Source of the DNA: Acidiphilium sp. PA
Lineage (GTDB): Bacteria > Pseudomonadota > Alphaproteobacteria > Acetobacterales > Acetobacteraceae
Assembly (NCBI RefSeq): GCF_026191915.1
Contig: NZ_JAIMBY010000014.1
Coordinates: 1 to 64,000, forward strand
DNA length: 64,000 nucleotides
Direction: 5' to 3'
Shown: in pieces, positions 1 through 8,281 of the stretch
Layout of the letters: each line of letters opens with the position of its first letter
Position numbering within the stretch: the first letter of the stretch is position 1
The notes under the pieces: model-generated
Database searches by the model: none
What the model was told of the DNA's origin: nothing
The model's input: only the letters and a program-made list of their open reading frames with translations
Made by a program: the position numbers and the translations under genes

Positions 1-1
1 C

Positions 2-139
2 AAGAAACTCAGGGACACCCCGTCTTATGAGGCTCCGGATGACAAAGAGCTGACGCCCTTCAAATACATGCCGTTTACGAGTGACGACGATCGAATCCGT
101 ACCGTCTTGGTGATGGGTAGTCTGTCGTGTCTTCGTTAG
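2..139 (+). CDS. C-terminal end of an unrecognised protein (partial)
   Basis: An open frame enters from the left window edge and ends at a TAG at 137-139, giving about 45 residues. The visible peptide contains LTPFKYMPFTSDDDRIRTV. I do not recognise the family. The start lies outside the window, so it may be a real gene end or a remnant. Nothing in the next 350 bases continues it. Confidence 0.3.
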   Translation, partial: KKLRDTPSYEAPDDKELTPFKYMPFTSDDDRIRTVLVMGSLSCLR

Positions 140-570
140 AGTGATGCAGCGCGAAACGATCATGGCGTTTCGGATGCAGGTCAAGCCATCACTCTACGAT
201 TTCATGCACCCTGCCAAGAATCATCGATGGAGGTGTTGATGTCGCGGCCAATTTTCCGACCGATGAGGCGGCGCCCTATGACCAGCGATCTACGTGTGCC
301 CGACGTGATCGTGTTCATCCTCGTTTCGGTGACGTCATCGACCTGCCATGAGCTGGCGGATTGCGCATAATGAAGGGTCCCGCCTAACCAGACTCATAGG
401 CTGCGCCGGCAACGCGCAAAAACCAGCCAGCATGCGATCAGGCCAGCATTACCCAAAGTCGATAAAACCGCCCCAAACCCAGAGCACCAAAAGTTTTTTG
501 CTTTCTTTTTTTCAAAAAAGAAGCGCTTTCTTCCTTTCTCACCCCCCGCCCACCATGGTTATCTCCCCTT
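140..570. other. Intergenic stretch without a clear gene
   Basis: No convincing gene is seen here. A 44-codon frame from 240 to 374 has a good ribosome-binding site (GGAGG before ATG), but its product resembles nothing I know. The last third holds copy 1 of the AT-rich palindromic element (489-523). It also holds a block at about 533-570 that is conserved upstream of the paralogous gene at 26.8 kb. Confidence 0.5.
489..523 (+). repeat. AT-rich palindromic element, copy 1
   Basis: The pattern is a short A-tract, G, T-tract, G (AAAAGTTTTTTG), then a hairpin of CTTTCTTTTTTT and AAAAAAGAAG arms with a tiny loop. Five other copies occur at 20431-20464, 20512-20544, 25903-25937, 26909-26949 and 51969-52003. 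The composition contrasts strongly with the GC-rich surroundings. Confidence 0.75.
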
Positions 571-1179
571 GTGCGCACCGCCCCAACCCCGTTGACGATC
601 TCACTCCTCGACCGCTTCGCCCTCATCATGGCGATGCTTGCCGAAATCGCCGTCCGGCAGGGCCACGCGCAACACCTGCCGGGGGCCAGAATCATCGCCA
701 TCTGGCAGCGCCTCACCGGCATCGCCGCCCGCTTCGCCCGCGCCGTCCTGCGCGGCCCCACCCGAAGCCGCAAGCGCCCCACCCCAGCCAAACCCAGCCG
801 CACCGAACGCCCATCCCTGCCGGCAGGCTTCGGCTGGCTGCCCCGCGTCTTCCCCGGCACACCGGACATGCCCGCCGCCGTCACCTACCCCGCCCAGCAA
901 CTCCGCGACCTGCTCGCCGACCCCACCATGGCTCAGCTGATCGAAACCAACCCCGCCATCGGCCGCATCCTCCGCCCCCTCTTCGAAGCCCTCGGCATCG
1001 AACGCCCCGCCATCCTCGCCATCCCCAAACCCGCAGCCGAGGCCAGGCCCGTCCCCATCGAGCACCCCCAATCATCCCGCGCGACACAGATCCTCCCGGA
1101 CCCCGTCCCACCACCCACGCCCGCACCGCCACCGGACTGCGTGCACCGAAATTCGAACCTCCCAGCCGTCCCTGCCTGA
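571..1179 (+). CDS. Conserved hypothetical protein, paralog A (GTG start)
   Basis: A 202-residue protein of unknown function. Over about its first 160 residues it is nearly identical to the product of 26117-26800, and the two then diverge completely in their Pro-rich tails. The shared core includes LLDRFALIMAMLAEIAV, a helical segment near residues 10-30, then IIAIWQRL, a basic Pro-rich linker and a second helical region with TMAQLIETNPAIGRILRPL. Both copies begin at the same GTG and share the bases just upstream, which supports this start even though no Shine-Dalgarno is visible. Two other frames are also open because of the GC bias. I chose this one because its protein is the conserved one. 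It has no signal peptide and no recognised domain. Confidence 0.6.
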   Translation: MRTAPTPLTISLLDRFALIMAMLAEIAVRQGHAQHLPGARIIAIWQRLTGIAARFARAVLRGPTRSRKRPTPAKPSRTERPSLPAGFGWLPRVFPGTPDMPAAVTYPAQQLRDLLADPTMAQLIETNPAIGRILRPLFEALGIERPAILAIPKPAAEARPVPIEHPQSSRATQILPDPVPPPTPAPPPDCVHRNSNLPAVPA

Positions 1180-1281
1180 TTCCATCGATTTCGTTGCAAT
1201 ATCGAAACTAATTTGAACCGCGCCCCGCCGATCATCGCCCTTCGCTCCACCCGCATCACCACCAGAACCCCGGACAGAACC

Positions 1282-1713
1282 ATGACTTTCGTCAGTATCA
1301 CCCGCCTGCGCCTCCGCTCGGTCCGTTTCCTGCCGTCATTCATGATTTACGCCCTGAAATCGGTCCGCCAGTGCAAACACACGCCCGGCTTTCAAGGCGG
1401 CTCCCTCCTGCCCGATCGCAAACTGACCTTCTGGACCATGACCCTCTGGCGCGACCAGAGCGCGATGCGCGCCTACATGACAACAGGGGCCCATCTCACT
1501 GCAATGTCGAAACTGCTCGATTGGTGCGACGAGGCGAGCATCGTGCACTGGATGCAGGACAATGCAGCGCAACCAAACTGGCACGAAGCCGACCGCCGGA
1601 TGCGAACCGAAGGTCGCCCGTCGAAACTCCGCAATCCCGGCCCCAACCATGCCACATTGGGCTTCGCCCCGCCCCGCCCGACCCGTGCCGTAGCCCTCAT
1701 GCCGCGGGCATGA
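1282..1713 (+). CDS. ABM-like (dimeric alpha-beta barrel) protein
   Basis: A small protein of 143 residues starting MTFVSITRLRLRS. The stretch KLTFWTMTLWRDQSAMRAYM followed by a Gly-Ala-His and LLDWCDEASIVHW is typical of the ABM-like/DUF3291-type dimeric ferredoxin-fold proteins, some of which are haem or antibiotic monooxygenases. A catalytic activity cannot be assigned from sequence. The frame is open further upstream to 1213, but ATG 1282 begins the conserved beta strand and has a purine-rich GGACAG before it. The stop codon lies inside a long perfect inverted repeat (1683-1727), so the last residues are encoded by that repeat. Confidence 0.6.
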   Translation: MTFVSITRLRLRSVRFLPSFMIYALKSVRQCKHTPGFQGGSLLPDRKLTFWTMTLWRDQSAMRAYMTTGAHLTAMSKLLDWCDEASIVHWMQDNAAQPNWHEADRRMRTEGRPSKLRNPGPNHATLGFAPPRPTRAVALMPRA

Positions 1714-1727
1714 GGGCTACGGCACGG
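1683..1727. repeat. Perfect 21-bp inverted repeat, REP-like or terminator
   Basis: The arms 1683-1703 and 1707-1727 are perfect reverse complements with a 3-base loop. The arm contains CCGTAGCCCTCATGCC. It lies at the convergent ends of the plus-strand ABM-like gene and the minus-strand Hint gene. There is no T-tract on either side, so it is either a bidirectional terminator without a U tail or a REP-like palindrome. Confidence 0.7.
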
Positions 1728-1748
1728 TGGCCCGGCGCCCTTGCGCTG

Positions 1749-2777
1749 CTAAACCTCAGCCGACGGCGGCAGCGCCGAGAGCGGATACGCAAGCGTCGCC
1801 GCAATCGTGATGGCGATCTCGCGTCCCCCGGCCACGAGCGCGGCCGGGATCACACCGGCACCATCGGTCCAGCGCCCGTCGGCTTCGGGACTGTACCAGC
1901 CCTCCGTCAACGCCGGATGATCGAGCGGGACCGGCCTCCCATCGATCGTCAGTGCGGCGATCTTGATGCCAAGCGCGCGGCGGTCGCGCGGGTCCGCCAG
2001 GCGATAGCCCGGGATGGTGCTCCGGCTCGTGATCATCGCCGAGCCATCGGCGCAGTGATGGATCAGCACGGCCGCATCATCGGTGGTCGGCACCGGCGCG
2101 CGCGCCAGGATGCGCGCGCGCACCGTCTCGACCGCCGCGCCCGCTTCGGTGAACGGGGCAAACCGAGCGCCCTGCCGCCCACCCGCCGCGCGCTCAGGAT
2201 CACAACGCATCGGCGTCACATCATCGAACACAGTGCGATCCCCGGCTTCGAAAGATGTTTCACACGCGATGCCCTCGGCCAGCAGAGCCGTGGGTTCGGG
2301 CACCTCGATCTCGAAATAGGTCACGAGACGGCGCGCCACCTGCACGATCGCATAGCCATCAATCAGCGATCTGACCGGTATCAAATGGCCATCCAGCAGA
2401 AGCGCCTGATCGGGCGATACCAACAGGTCGCACCGGGGCAGCTCATGCGCCAGCGCGCCGGCGCGCACCAGGATCGGTTGCACCATCGCAGGCGCCGGGT
2501 GGGAAATCAGCTTTATCCGCCGCCGGCTGATCCGCACGATCGGCGCGGGCCTGTAATCATGGCAGATGACGCGGTCACCCGTCCGCAGTTCCTCGACCGG
2601 CACCTCACCCCGCATGGTCAGAATGCGCGTGCCGATGGTCACGCCCGCGGTATCGGCCGGCACCCCCGAATCGGAGGCGTGAAACGCCAGATCAGCAACA
2701 ATAAAGGATCTCGCACCACCGGCGGTGCCAGGCGTCATGCCGACAGTCATGGTACGATCGATCGTGGTGCCGGGCAT
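1749..2777 (-). CDS. Hint-domain protein with degenerate active site
   Basis: A 342-residue protein with a Hint_2 (hedgehog/intein-type) domain at about residues 42-200. It has the conserved GTRILTMRGEVPVEELRTGD block and the HLIP motif. It is a tandem paralog of the neighbour at 2825-3865. Alignment places Gly45 where the neighbour has the nucleophilic Cys45, and Gln124 where the neighbour has His124. Self-cleavage is therefore unlikely, and the domain may be structural. ATG at 2777 is preferred because GGAG precedes it at a good distance; an upstream TTG at 2819 is the alternative. No secretion signal is obvious. The C-terminal third matches the neighbour (PEADGRWTDGAGVIPA) and has no family I recognise. 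Confidence 0.8.
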   Translation of the reverse strand: MPGTTIDRTMTVGMTPGTAGGARSFIVADLAFHASDSGVPADTAGVTIGTRILTMRGEVPVEELRTGDRVICHDYRPAPIVRISRRRIKLISHPAPAMVQPILVRAGALAHELPRCDLLVSPDQALLLDGHLIPVRSLIDGYAIVQVARRLVTYFEIEVPEPTALLAEGIACETSFEAGDRTVFDDVTPMRCDPERAAGGRQGARFAPFTEAGAAVETVRARILARAPVPTTDDAAVLIHHCADGSAMITSRSTIPGYRLADPRDRRALGIKIAALTIDGRPVPLDHPALTEGWYSPEADGRWTDGAGVIPAALVAGGREIAITIAATLAYPLSALPPSAEV

Positions 2778-2824
2778 GCTTGATCTCCGGTTGGGTTGGA
2801 CTGTCAAAAGGGTAGGCAAGCTGA

Positions 2825-3865
2825 TCAGCGCGCTGAATGCCGCGGTTGCGCCGCGGACCCCACGAGCGGATAGGCCAGCGTGGCGGCAAGCGTGACGGCA
2901 ATTTCCGACGAATCCGACAGCAGGGACGCAGGGATCACCCCCGCCCCGTCGGTCCAGCGCCCATCGGCTTCCGGCTTATGCCAGCCCTTCGTCAGCGCCG
3001 TGTGCCCGAGCGGCAAAGTCGCCCCGTCGATCGTCAATGTCGCGACCTTGATGCCAAGCCGGCGGCAATCGCGCGGATCGTGCGTAATGTGCCCCGGAAT
3101 CGCGCTGCGACTTTCGATAATCGCGGCACCGTCGGCCCGGCGCCGGATGACGAGCCTGGGATCACTGGTGGTGATGATGCCCGTGCGCGCGAGCAACCGG
3201 CGACGGACCCGCTCGACGATACGGCCCGAGACCGCGACCGGCGCGCACCCCTCCATTTCGCGCCGGGTTGGCGCGAATGCGGGGTGCAGAACGAGCGGCC
3301 CGTCGGCGTTGTCGAACCCTGCGCGGGTGGGGGTCTTGCGAAGGGATTCCGCAGGAACACCCTCGGCTTGCACCACGGCATGGACCGGCAGTTCGACATG
3401 ATAATACATGACCGCATCCAGCGCGACCTGTCGGATGGTCACGCCATTGATCAGCACCTTGGCAGGGATCAGATGCCCCTCCAGATACAACGCATGATCA
3501 GGCGACAGCATCAGGTCGCGCCGCGGCATGCCATCGGCGATCGCTCCGGCCTCGATCAGGACCGGCAGGTCACGGTCACGATGGGCGTGGCGGCGCAGGT
3601 CGATCCGCCGGTGTCCGAGCCAGACGAGCGGTGCGGTCTGGCCATCGGCCAGGACCAGCGCGTCGCCGGCGCGCAGATGCTCCACCGCCACTTCGCCTCT
3701 GGCGGTCAGAATGCGGGTTCCTGCAACGAAACAGGGCGGCGGGCCCGCATCGACGGCGCGCCGACGCCTCCGGATAGCGACCTCCGTGTTGCCGGTAATT
3801 CCGCCAGGCGCGGTCACGGAGTCAAACCTGGGCACGAGCGGTATAACGCTTGGAGATTCGGTCAT
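2825..3865 (-). CDS. Hint-domain protein with intact Cys and His
   Basis: A 346-residue protein. The Hint_2 domain begins at Cys45 in CFVAGTRILTARGEVAVEHL and includes SPDHALYLEGHLIP (His124), as in hedgehog/intein-type autoprocessing domains. The first 44 residues are the only sequence before the nucleophile, so any autocleavage would release just this short N-terminal peptide. It is followed 47 bp downstream by the degenerate paralog, probably in one operon. ATG 3865 is chosen over an in-frame TTG two codons upstream. Hint_2 proteins are frequent in alphaproteobacteria, often linked to surface or secreted proteins. The partner here is unknown. Confidence 0.8.
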   Translation of the reverse strand: MTESPSVIPLVPRFDSVTAPGGITGNTEVAIRRRRRAVDAGPPPCFVAGTRILTARGEVAVEHLRAGDALVLADGQTAPLVWLGHRRIDLRRHAHRDRDLPVLIEAGAIADGMPRRDLMLSPDHALYLEGHLIPAKVLINGVTIRQVALDAVMYYHVELPVHAVVQAEGVPAESLRKTPTRAGFDNADGPLVLHPAFAPTRREMEGCAPVAVSGRIVERVRRRLLARTGIITTSDPRLVIRRRADGAAIIESRSAIPGHITHDPRDCRRLGIKVATLTIDGATLPLGHTALTKGWHKPEADGRWTDGAGVIPASLLSDSSEIAVTLAATLAYPLVGSAAQPRHSAR

Positions 3866-4008
3866 TGCCAATACAGACCTTCGATAATGCGTCGGCTTGA
3901 AAGGTTTCGTTCAATATTCCGGCTTCTGTTGTTAACCATGCCTGAACTGAACGGATAGCATAATGATCAGGCCACCCTGTTGCCGAAATCAGTACGCGTC
4001 GTCCTGCT

Positions 4009-4941
4009 TCAGTCCTGATTGGCGCCGGACAGATCAGACCGCAGAACATCGGCCACGGCCTGCGCGCTGCTGGACAGAACCCGGCCCCGGCGGGCGGCAA
4101 GGAAGAGCCGTGCGCTGGCAAGCGGCCGGTCCGCGAGCGGGATCGCAATCACGCCGTCGAGCGGCGCGCGGCCGCTACCGGCGAAGTGGAACTGAAAAGA
4201 AACCGCATCGGTCAGCCGCACATAATGCTTCATCACTTCGAACATATTGGTGATCAGCACTGGTTTGGTCCGAACGCCGCTGCCTCGCACGGTTGCAGCG
4301 GTGTCAGCCAGGGCGGTATCGACCAGAGCCCGTGCCGCAAGGTCGGCCTCGGCCAAAACAATCGGGTAGTCGAGACAATCATGGATCGACAGGATCGGGT
4401 GGTTGGCCAGCGGATGATCCTGGCGCATCATGGCGCAGAATGATTTGCCGATCTGCGCAAGCACCGCGACATCATGATGGCGCGGTTCCTCATGGGTCAG
4501 GATCAGATCCGCCCGGTCATCCAGCAGATCTTCCAGCAGGGCCGCAGGCGTGCCCACCGCGACGCTGAACCGCACATGCGGAAATTGCTGCTGGAATTGC
4601 ACCATGATGCCGGGCAGCAGTTCGATCGCCGCGGATTCGGCGGAGGCGACGATAACATGGCCGCGCATCGGCCCCTGCAATTCCCGCAATGCCTCGCTGG
4701 TCTGGCGCACATCGGCCAGCACACGGCGGACATGGGCGGCAAAGATTTCACCGGCCGGCGTCAACTGCACGCCTTTCTGCGAACGGTCGAACAAGGCCGC
4801 GCCGAGTTCGGCTTCAAGGTCGAGAATACGGCGGCTGACCGCGGAAGCGGCGACGCGCATAGCCTCCGCCGCGCCGCGGATCGACCCGTGGCGGATCACC
4901 GCATCGAAATAGAGGTACAGGCGGGGTGGGGCGATGTCCAA
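4009..4941 (-). CDS. LysR-family transcriptional regulator
   Basis: A 310-residue protein with the usual LysR layout. The winged helix-turn-helix spans residues 5-65 (FDAVIRHGSIRGAAEAMRVA followed by SAVSRRILDLE), and a periplasmic-binding-like effector domain spans about 92-295. It lies 45 bp downstream of gmk on the same strand. It is not divergent to any gene, so the usual LysR neighbour rule gives no target. The effector is unknown. Confidence 0.9.
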   Translation of the reverse strand: MDIAPPRLYLYFDAVIRHGSIRGAAEAMRVAASAVSRRILDLEAELGAALFDRSQKGVQLTPAGEIFAAHVRRVLADVRQTSEALRELQGPMRGHVIVASAESAAIELLPGIMVQFQQQFPHVRFSVAVGTPAALLEDLLDDRADLILTHEEPRHHDVAVLAQIGKSFCAMMRQDHPLANHPILSIHDCLDYPIVLAEADLAARALVDTALADTAATVRGSGVRTKPVLITNMFEVMKHYVRLTDAVSFQFHFAGSGRAPLDGVIAIPLADRPLASARLFLAARRGRVLSSSAQAVADVLRSDLSGANQD

Positions 4942-4986
4942 GCCGTCACTCTAGCCAGGTGCGGCGTGAACACAACGCTGCGTGGA

Positions 4987-5568
4987 CTAGGCGAGCCGCG
5001 ACGTCATCAGCCGGCACGCCCGCCGCACCGCCCGCAGATCGCTCAGCGCGACCTCGAAATCGCGATTTTCGATGATGAAATCGAACTCGGTCTGATGCGC
5101 GAGTTCGGTCTCCGCCTCGGCCATCCGGCGTGCGATCGTCGCCGCGTCGTCGCCGCGCCGGATGAGCCTGGTCCGCAGATCCTCCAGCGTCGGCGTGCGG
5201 ATGAACACGCCCATCACATCATTCGGCAGCGCCGCCCGGAGCTGGCGGTACCCCTGCCAGTCGATATCGAACAGCACGTCCCGCCCGGCCGCCAACGCCG
5301 CTTCGACCGGCGCGCGCGGCGTGCCATACGATCGGCCGAACACGTTGGCGTGTTCCAGGAATTCCCCCGCGGCGATCATCGCCGCAAAGGTTTCAGGCGT
5401 CTTGAAATAATAATGCACGCCCTCCTGCTCGCCCGGCCGCGGCGCGCGGGTGGTGGCGCTCACCGAGAGCGACATGAACGTGTCGCCATCGAGCAACGCG
5501 CGTGAAAGCGATGTCTTGCCCGCACCCGAGGGCGCCGCCAGCACCAGGCAAAGCCCGCGCCGCTTCAT
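4987..5568 (-). CDS. gmk: Guanylate kinase
   Basis: A 193-residue cytoplasmic kinase that phosphorylates GMP to GDP with ATP. The P-loop APSGAGKTSLSR is at residues 11-22. The GMP-binding region contains SVSATTRAPRPGEQEGVHY, and the lid region contains FIRTPTLEDLRTRL. It is slightly shorter than the usual 200-215 residues but has all core motifs. It starts 6 bp after the end of yicC, so the two are co-transcribed, an arrangement common in proteobacteria. Confidence 0.95.
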   Translation of the reverse strand: MKRRGLCLVLAAPSGAGKTSLSRALLDGDTFMSLSVSATTRAPRPGEQEGVHYYFKTPETFAAMIAAGEFLEHANVFGRSYGTPRAPVEAALAAGRDVLFDIDWQGYRQLRAALPNDVMGVFIRTPTLEDLRTRLIRRGDDAATIARRMAEAETELAHQTEFDFIIENRDFEVALSDLRAVRRACRLMTSRLA

Positions 5569-5574
5569 CGGGGA

Positions 5575-6495
5575 TTATTCAATATTTTGCACCTGTTCGC
5601 GCAACTGCTCGATCGCCACCTTCAGCTCGAGCCCGATCTCGGTCAGCGCCAGCGAGGTCGATTTGCTGCACAAAGTGTTCGTCTCGCGATTGAATTCCTG
5701 CATCAGAAAATCGAATCGCCGTCCGATCGGCACCGTCTCACCCAGCAGCGCCCGCGCCGCGGCGCAATGAGCACCCAGGCGATCCAGCTCCTCGCGCACA
5801 TCCGATTTGCTGGCCAGCAGGGCCACTTCCTGCGCCAGCCGATCCGGTGCGAGCGGATTTGCCTCGCTCAACAAAGTCGCCAGCGCCGCTTCCAACCGGG
5901 CGCGATGCTGGGCCACCTGGTCATCGGCCCGTCCCCACGCCGCCTCGACCTGCGCCTCGATCCGATCGAGAAACGCCGCGATCAGCACGCCCAGCCGAGC
6001 GCCTTCGGCAATCCGTGCTGCGGCCAGGTCACCCAGCGCCGCCTCGAAACTCACCGCCAGCTCACTCGCCAACGCCGCCTGCGCCACTTCATCGTCGTCG
6101 ATCTCGACGGCATCGTGGCTCACCGGGCGGATTACCCCCGGCAATGCCAGCAACGCCGTCGCAGAGGGCACCGGCGCGCCGGGAATCTGCGCCGCCAATG
6201 CCACCGCGCGCGCCCGATACCGCTCGAGCACCGTCTCGTCGATCACATTGCCGGCCGCGGCGTCACGCTTGAGCGTCAGCGTCACCGAAACATTGCCACG
6301 CTTCAGCCGGCGCCCGGCTGCCTCACGCAGTGCCGGTTCCAGCGCATCGAACCCGGGCGGCAGCCGCAGCTTGAGGTCAAATCCCTTGCCGTTCACGCTC
6401 CGGAGCTCCCAGGCATAGCTGGTCGCTGCATGCACGCCGGCCACGCGGGCGAAGCCGGTCATCGATGCAAGCGTGGGCGCAATCGGGTTGTTCAT
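5575..6495 (-). CDS. yicC: YicC family endoribonuclease-like protein
   Basis: A 306-residue protein with the YicC N-terminal signature MTGFARV near residue 12 and WELRSVNGKGFDLKLRLP. The conserved DUF1732 C-terminus contains IGRRFDFLMQEFNRETNTLC and ends EQLREQVQNIE. E. coli YicC has been reported to act as an endoribonuclease; this is family knowledge. Its start overlaps the ccrM stop by ATGA (6492-6495), and gmk follows 6 bp later, so ccrM-yicC-gmk form a coupled unit. Confidence 0.92.
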   Translation of the reverse strand: MNNPIAPTLASMTGFARVAGVHAATSYAWELRSVNGKGFDLKLRLPPGFDALEPALREAAGRRLKRGNVSVTLTLKRDAAAGNVIDETVLERYRARAVALAAQIPGAPVPSATALLALPGVIRPVSHDAVEIDDDEVAQAALASELAVSFEAALGDLAAARIAEGARLGVLIAAFLDRIEAQVEAAWGRADDQVAQHRARLEAALATLLSEANPLAPDRLAQEVALLASKSDVREELDRLGAHCAAARALLGETVPIGRRFDFLMQEFNRETNTLCSKSTSLALTEIGLELKVAIEQLREQVQNIE

Positions 6496-7574
6496 GGCCG
6501 CAAGGTTTCGCGCACATGATCCAGTGCGACAAGCCTGCCGTCACGCTCGACGTGCCAGAACGTCCATCCGTTACAGCTTGCCGCGTTCTGCACCAGCGAA
6601 CCGACCTGATGGATCGAGCCGCGGTGCGCGCCGGCGATGATCGTGCCATCCGCCGTCACCGTGGCCGCAACCCGCCGCAACCGGTCGTGCAGTACCGTTC
6701 CCGGCGGCACCAGACCCCGCTCCACCAGCACGCCGAAGGCGATCCGCGGCGCCTCGCGGCGGTTGGTTGCCGAACTGGTCAGATGCGCCGGCGCGGCGCG
6801 CAGCGCGCGCAGCCTCGCCCACCCCGCCTCGACATAGGCGGGATGCCGCTCGATCCCGATGAAATGCCGGTTCAGCCGCTTGGCCACCGCCGCCGTCGTC
6901 GCCGTGCCGGAAAACGGGTCGAGCACCACGTCGTCCACATTGGTCGCCGCGAGAATAACCCTGTGCAGCAACGCCTCGGGCTTCTGCGTCGGATGCAGTT
7001 TCAGCCCATGCTGGTTGCGTAAGCGCTCGTTGCCGGTGCAGAGCGGGATTGTCCAGTCGCTGCGCATCTGCGTGTCGTCGTTCAATGACTTCATTGCCTG
7101 ATAATTGAAACGATAGCGGGATTTCGGCTCGCGCGCCGCCCAGATCATCGTCTCATGAGCGTTGGTGAACCGCCGGCCGCGGAAATTCGGCATTGGATTG
7201 GTCTTGCGCCAGATCACGTCGTTCAGGATCCAGAAGCCCAGATCCTGCATGATCGCGCCGAGGCGGAAAATATTGTGATACGACCCGATCACCCAGATTG
7301 TCGCGTCCTTGTGCAGCAGCCGCCGCGCCTCGCTCAGCCATGCCCGCGAAAACGCATCGTAGGCGGCAAAGTCGGTGAACTTATCCCAATCGTCATCCAC
7401 CCCGTCGACCAGACTATCATCGGGCCGCCGCAATTCCCCGCGCAGTTGCAGGTTGTATGGCGGATCGGCGAAGATGCAGTCGATCGATGCATCAGGCAGC
7501 ATCCGCATCGTCTCGGCGGCATCGCCGAGAAGCAACTGGTCGAGCGGCAGTTCACGAATTGCGGACAAGGGCAA
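6492..7574 (-). CDS. ccrM: CcrM-type adenine DNA methyltransferase (GANTC)
   Basis: A 360-residue beta-class N6-adenine methyltransferase. Motif IV, DPPYNLQLRGEL, is near residue 37. The SAM-binding motif I, VLDPFSGTATTAAVAKRL, is near residue 217. The C-terminal 85 residues form the RAMA-like DNA-recognition domain found in CcrM and end in a Trp-rich CNGWTFWHVE. In alphaproteobacteria CcrM methylates GANTC and controls cell-cycle transcription. The likely start is TTG 7574 with GAGG upstream; a second TTG two codons in is possible. It overlaps yicC by four bases. Confidence 0.93.
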   Translation of the reverse strand: MPLSAIRELPLDQLLLGDAAETMRMLPDASIDCIFADPPYNLQLRGELRRPDDSLVDGVDDDWDKFTDFAAYDAFSRAWLSEARRLLHKDATIWVIGSYHNIFRLGAIMQDLGFWILNDVIWRKTNPMPNFRGRRFTNAHETMIWAAREPKSRYRFNYQAMKSLNDDTQMRSDWTIPLCTGNERLRNQHGLKLHPTQKPEALLHRVILAATNVDDVVLDPFSGTATTAAVAKRLNRHFIGIERHPAYVEAGWARLRALRAAPAHLTSSATNRREAPRIAFGVLVERGLVPPGTVLHDRLRRVAATVTADGTIIAGAHRGSIHQVGSLVQNAASCNGWTFWHVERDGRLVALDHVRETLRP

Positions 7575-7750
7575 GGGCAGCCTCAGCAGGTTTCGACCCT
7601 TATACCTGACGAAGCCGCCGTAGTCGCGTCAATGGGCTTCGCGCCGGGATCGCGGAAGACGGGCCGGGCGAGAGACTAATTTGTTTCCGTCTTTCAAGGA
7701 AAACGCACTCCCTGCCCTGCCTTGGCCCGCCCTGCGCGTCCCGGCCGCGA

Positions 7751-8257
7751 TCAGCCGCCGAAATAACCGGGCAGGATCTTTTCGCTGGCGGTTTTCGGGT
7801 TGTCGGCGAGCAGTTTGGGATCGGTGGTGACGATGATGGTGCCGGCCATCGGGTCGCCGAAGCCATGGACACCGGGGCGGACCTTGGCAACGGTGCGCCC
7901 GCCGGGTTCCTTGGCAAGAACCGCATGGACCGAGCAGTAGTAATGCACGATGCCCTGATGCGGAAAGCTGATGGTATAGGTGTGCACCGGGCTGCCGGCG
8001 CCCTTGGTGCCTGCGACCGCGCCATCGAAGCGGGAACTGACTTTGCCGGAACTCGCACGGTAGCCGATGATGGTATGCCCGCCGGTATCTTCATTGACGA
8101 AGATCACCTTCTGACCCGGGCGCACGGCGACCGGGTTTTCAAGGAACATGTTGGCCCCGTTCATGTGGATATAAACCGGCTTCGGCGCGGCGGCGCGGGC
8201 TGCGAGCGGCGAGGCCAGCGCGGCGGCTATCAGGGCTGTGCGGGTGAGGTGGCGCAT
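7751..8257 (-). CDS. Secreted cupredoxin-like copper protein
   Basis: A 168-residue protein with an N-terminal Sec signal (MRHLTRTALIAAALASPLAA). The mature part has a plastocyanin-like fold signature: GGHTIIGY supplies a His, and HYYCSVHAVL supplies the Cys and second His in the normal C-terminal loop. Type 1 copper binding in the periplasm is therefore likely; the Met ligand is not certain. It is the last gene of the minus-strand efflux operon, 24 bp after the RND pump stop, which suggests periplasmic copper handling together with export. Confidence 0.8.
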   Translation of the reverse strand: MRHLTRTALIAAALASPLAARAAAPKPVYIHMNGANMFLENPVAVRPGQKVIFVNEDTGGHTIIGYRASSGKVSSRFDGAVAGTKGAGSPVHTYTISFPHQGIVHYYCSVHAVLAKEPGGRTVAKVRPGVHGFGDPMAGTIIVTTDPKLLADNPKTASEKILPGYFGG

Positions 8258-8281
8258 GGTGGTGTCCTTTCGTGTGATCGA

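Noticed and set aside
348-1211. Longer overlapping frame across paralog A, Pro/Arg-rich
   Set aside because: It shares open length with the real frame because of GC bias; the 571-1179 frame encodes normal helices and the better conserved protein.
7676-7712. A TTTCC...GGAAA hairpin considered as a further AT-rich element copy
   Set aside because: It lacks the A-tract/T-tract leader and the CTTCTTTTTT arms, so it does not belong to the six-copy family.
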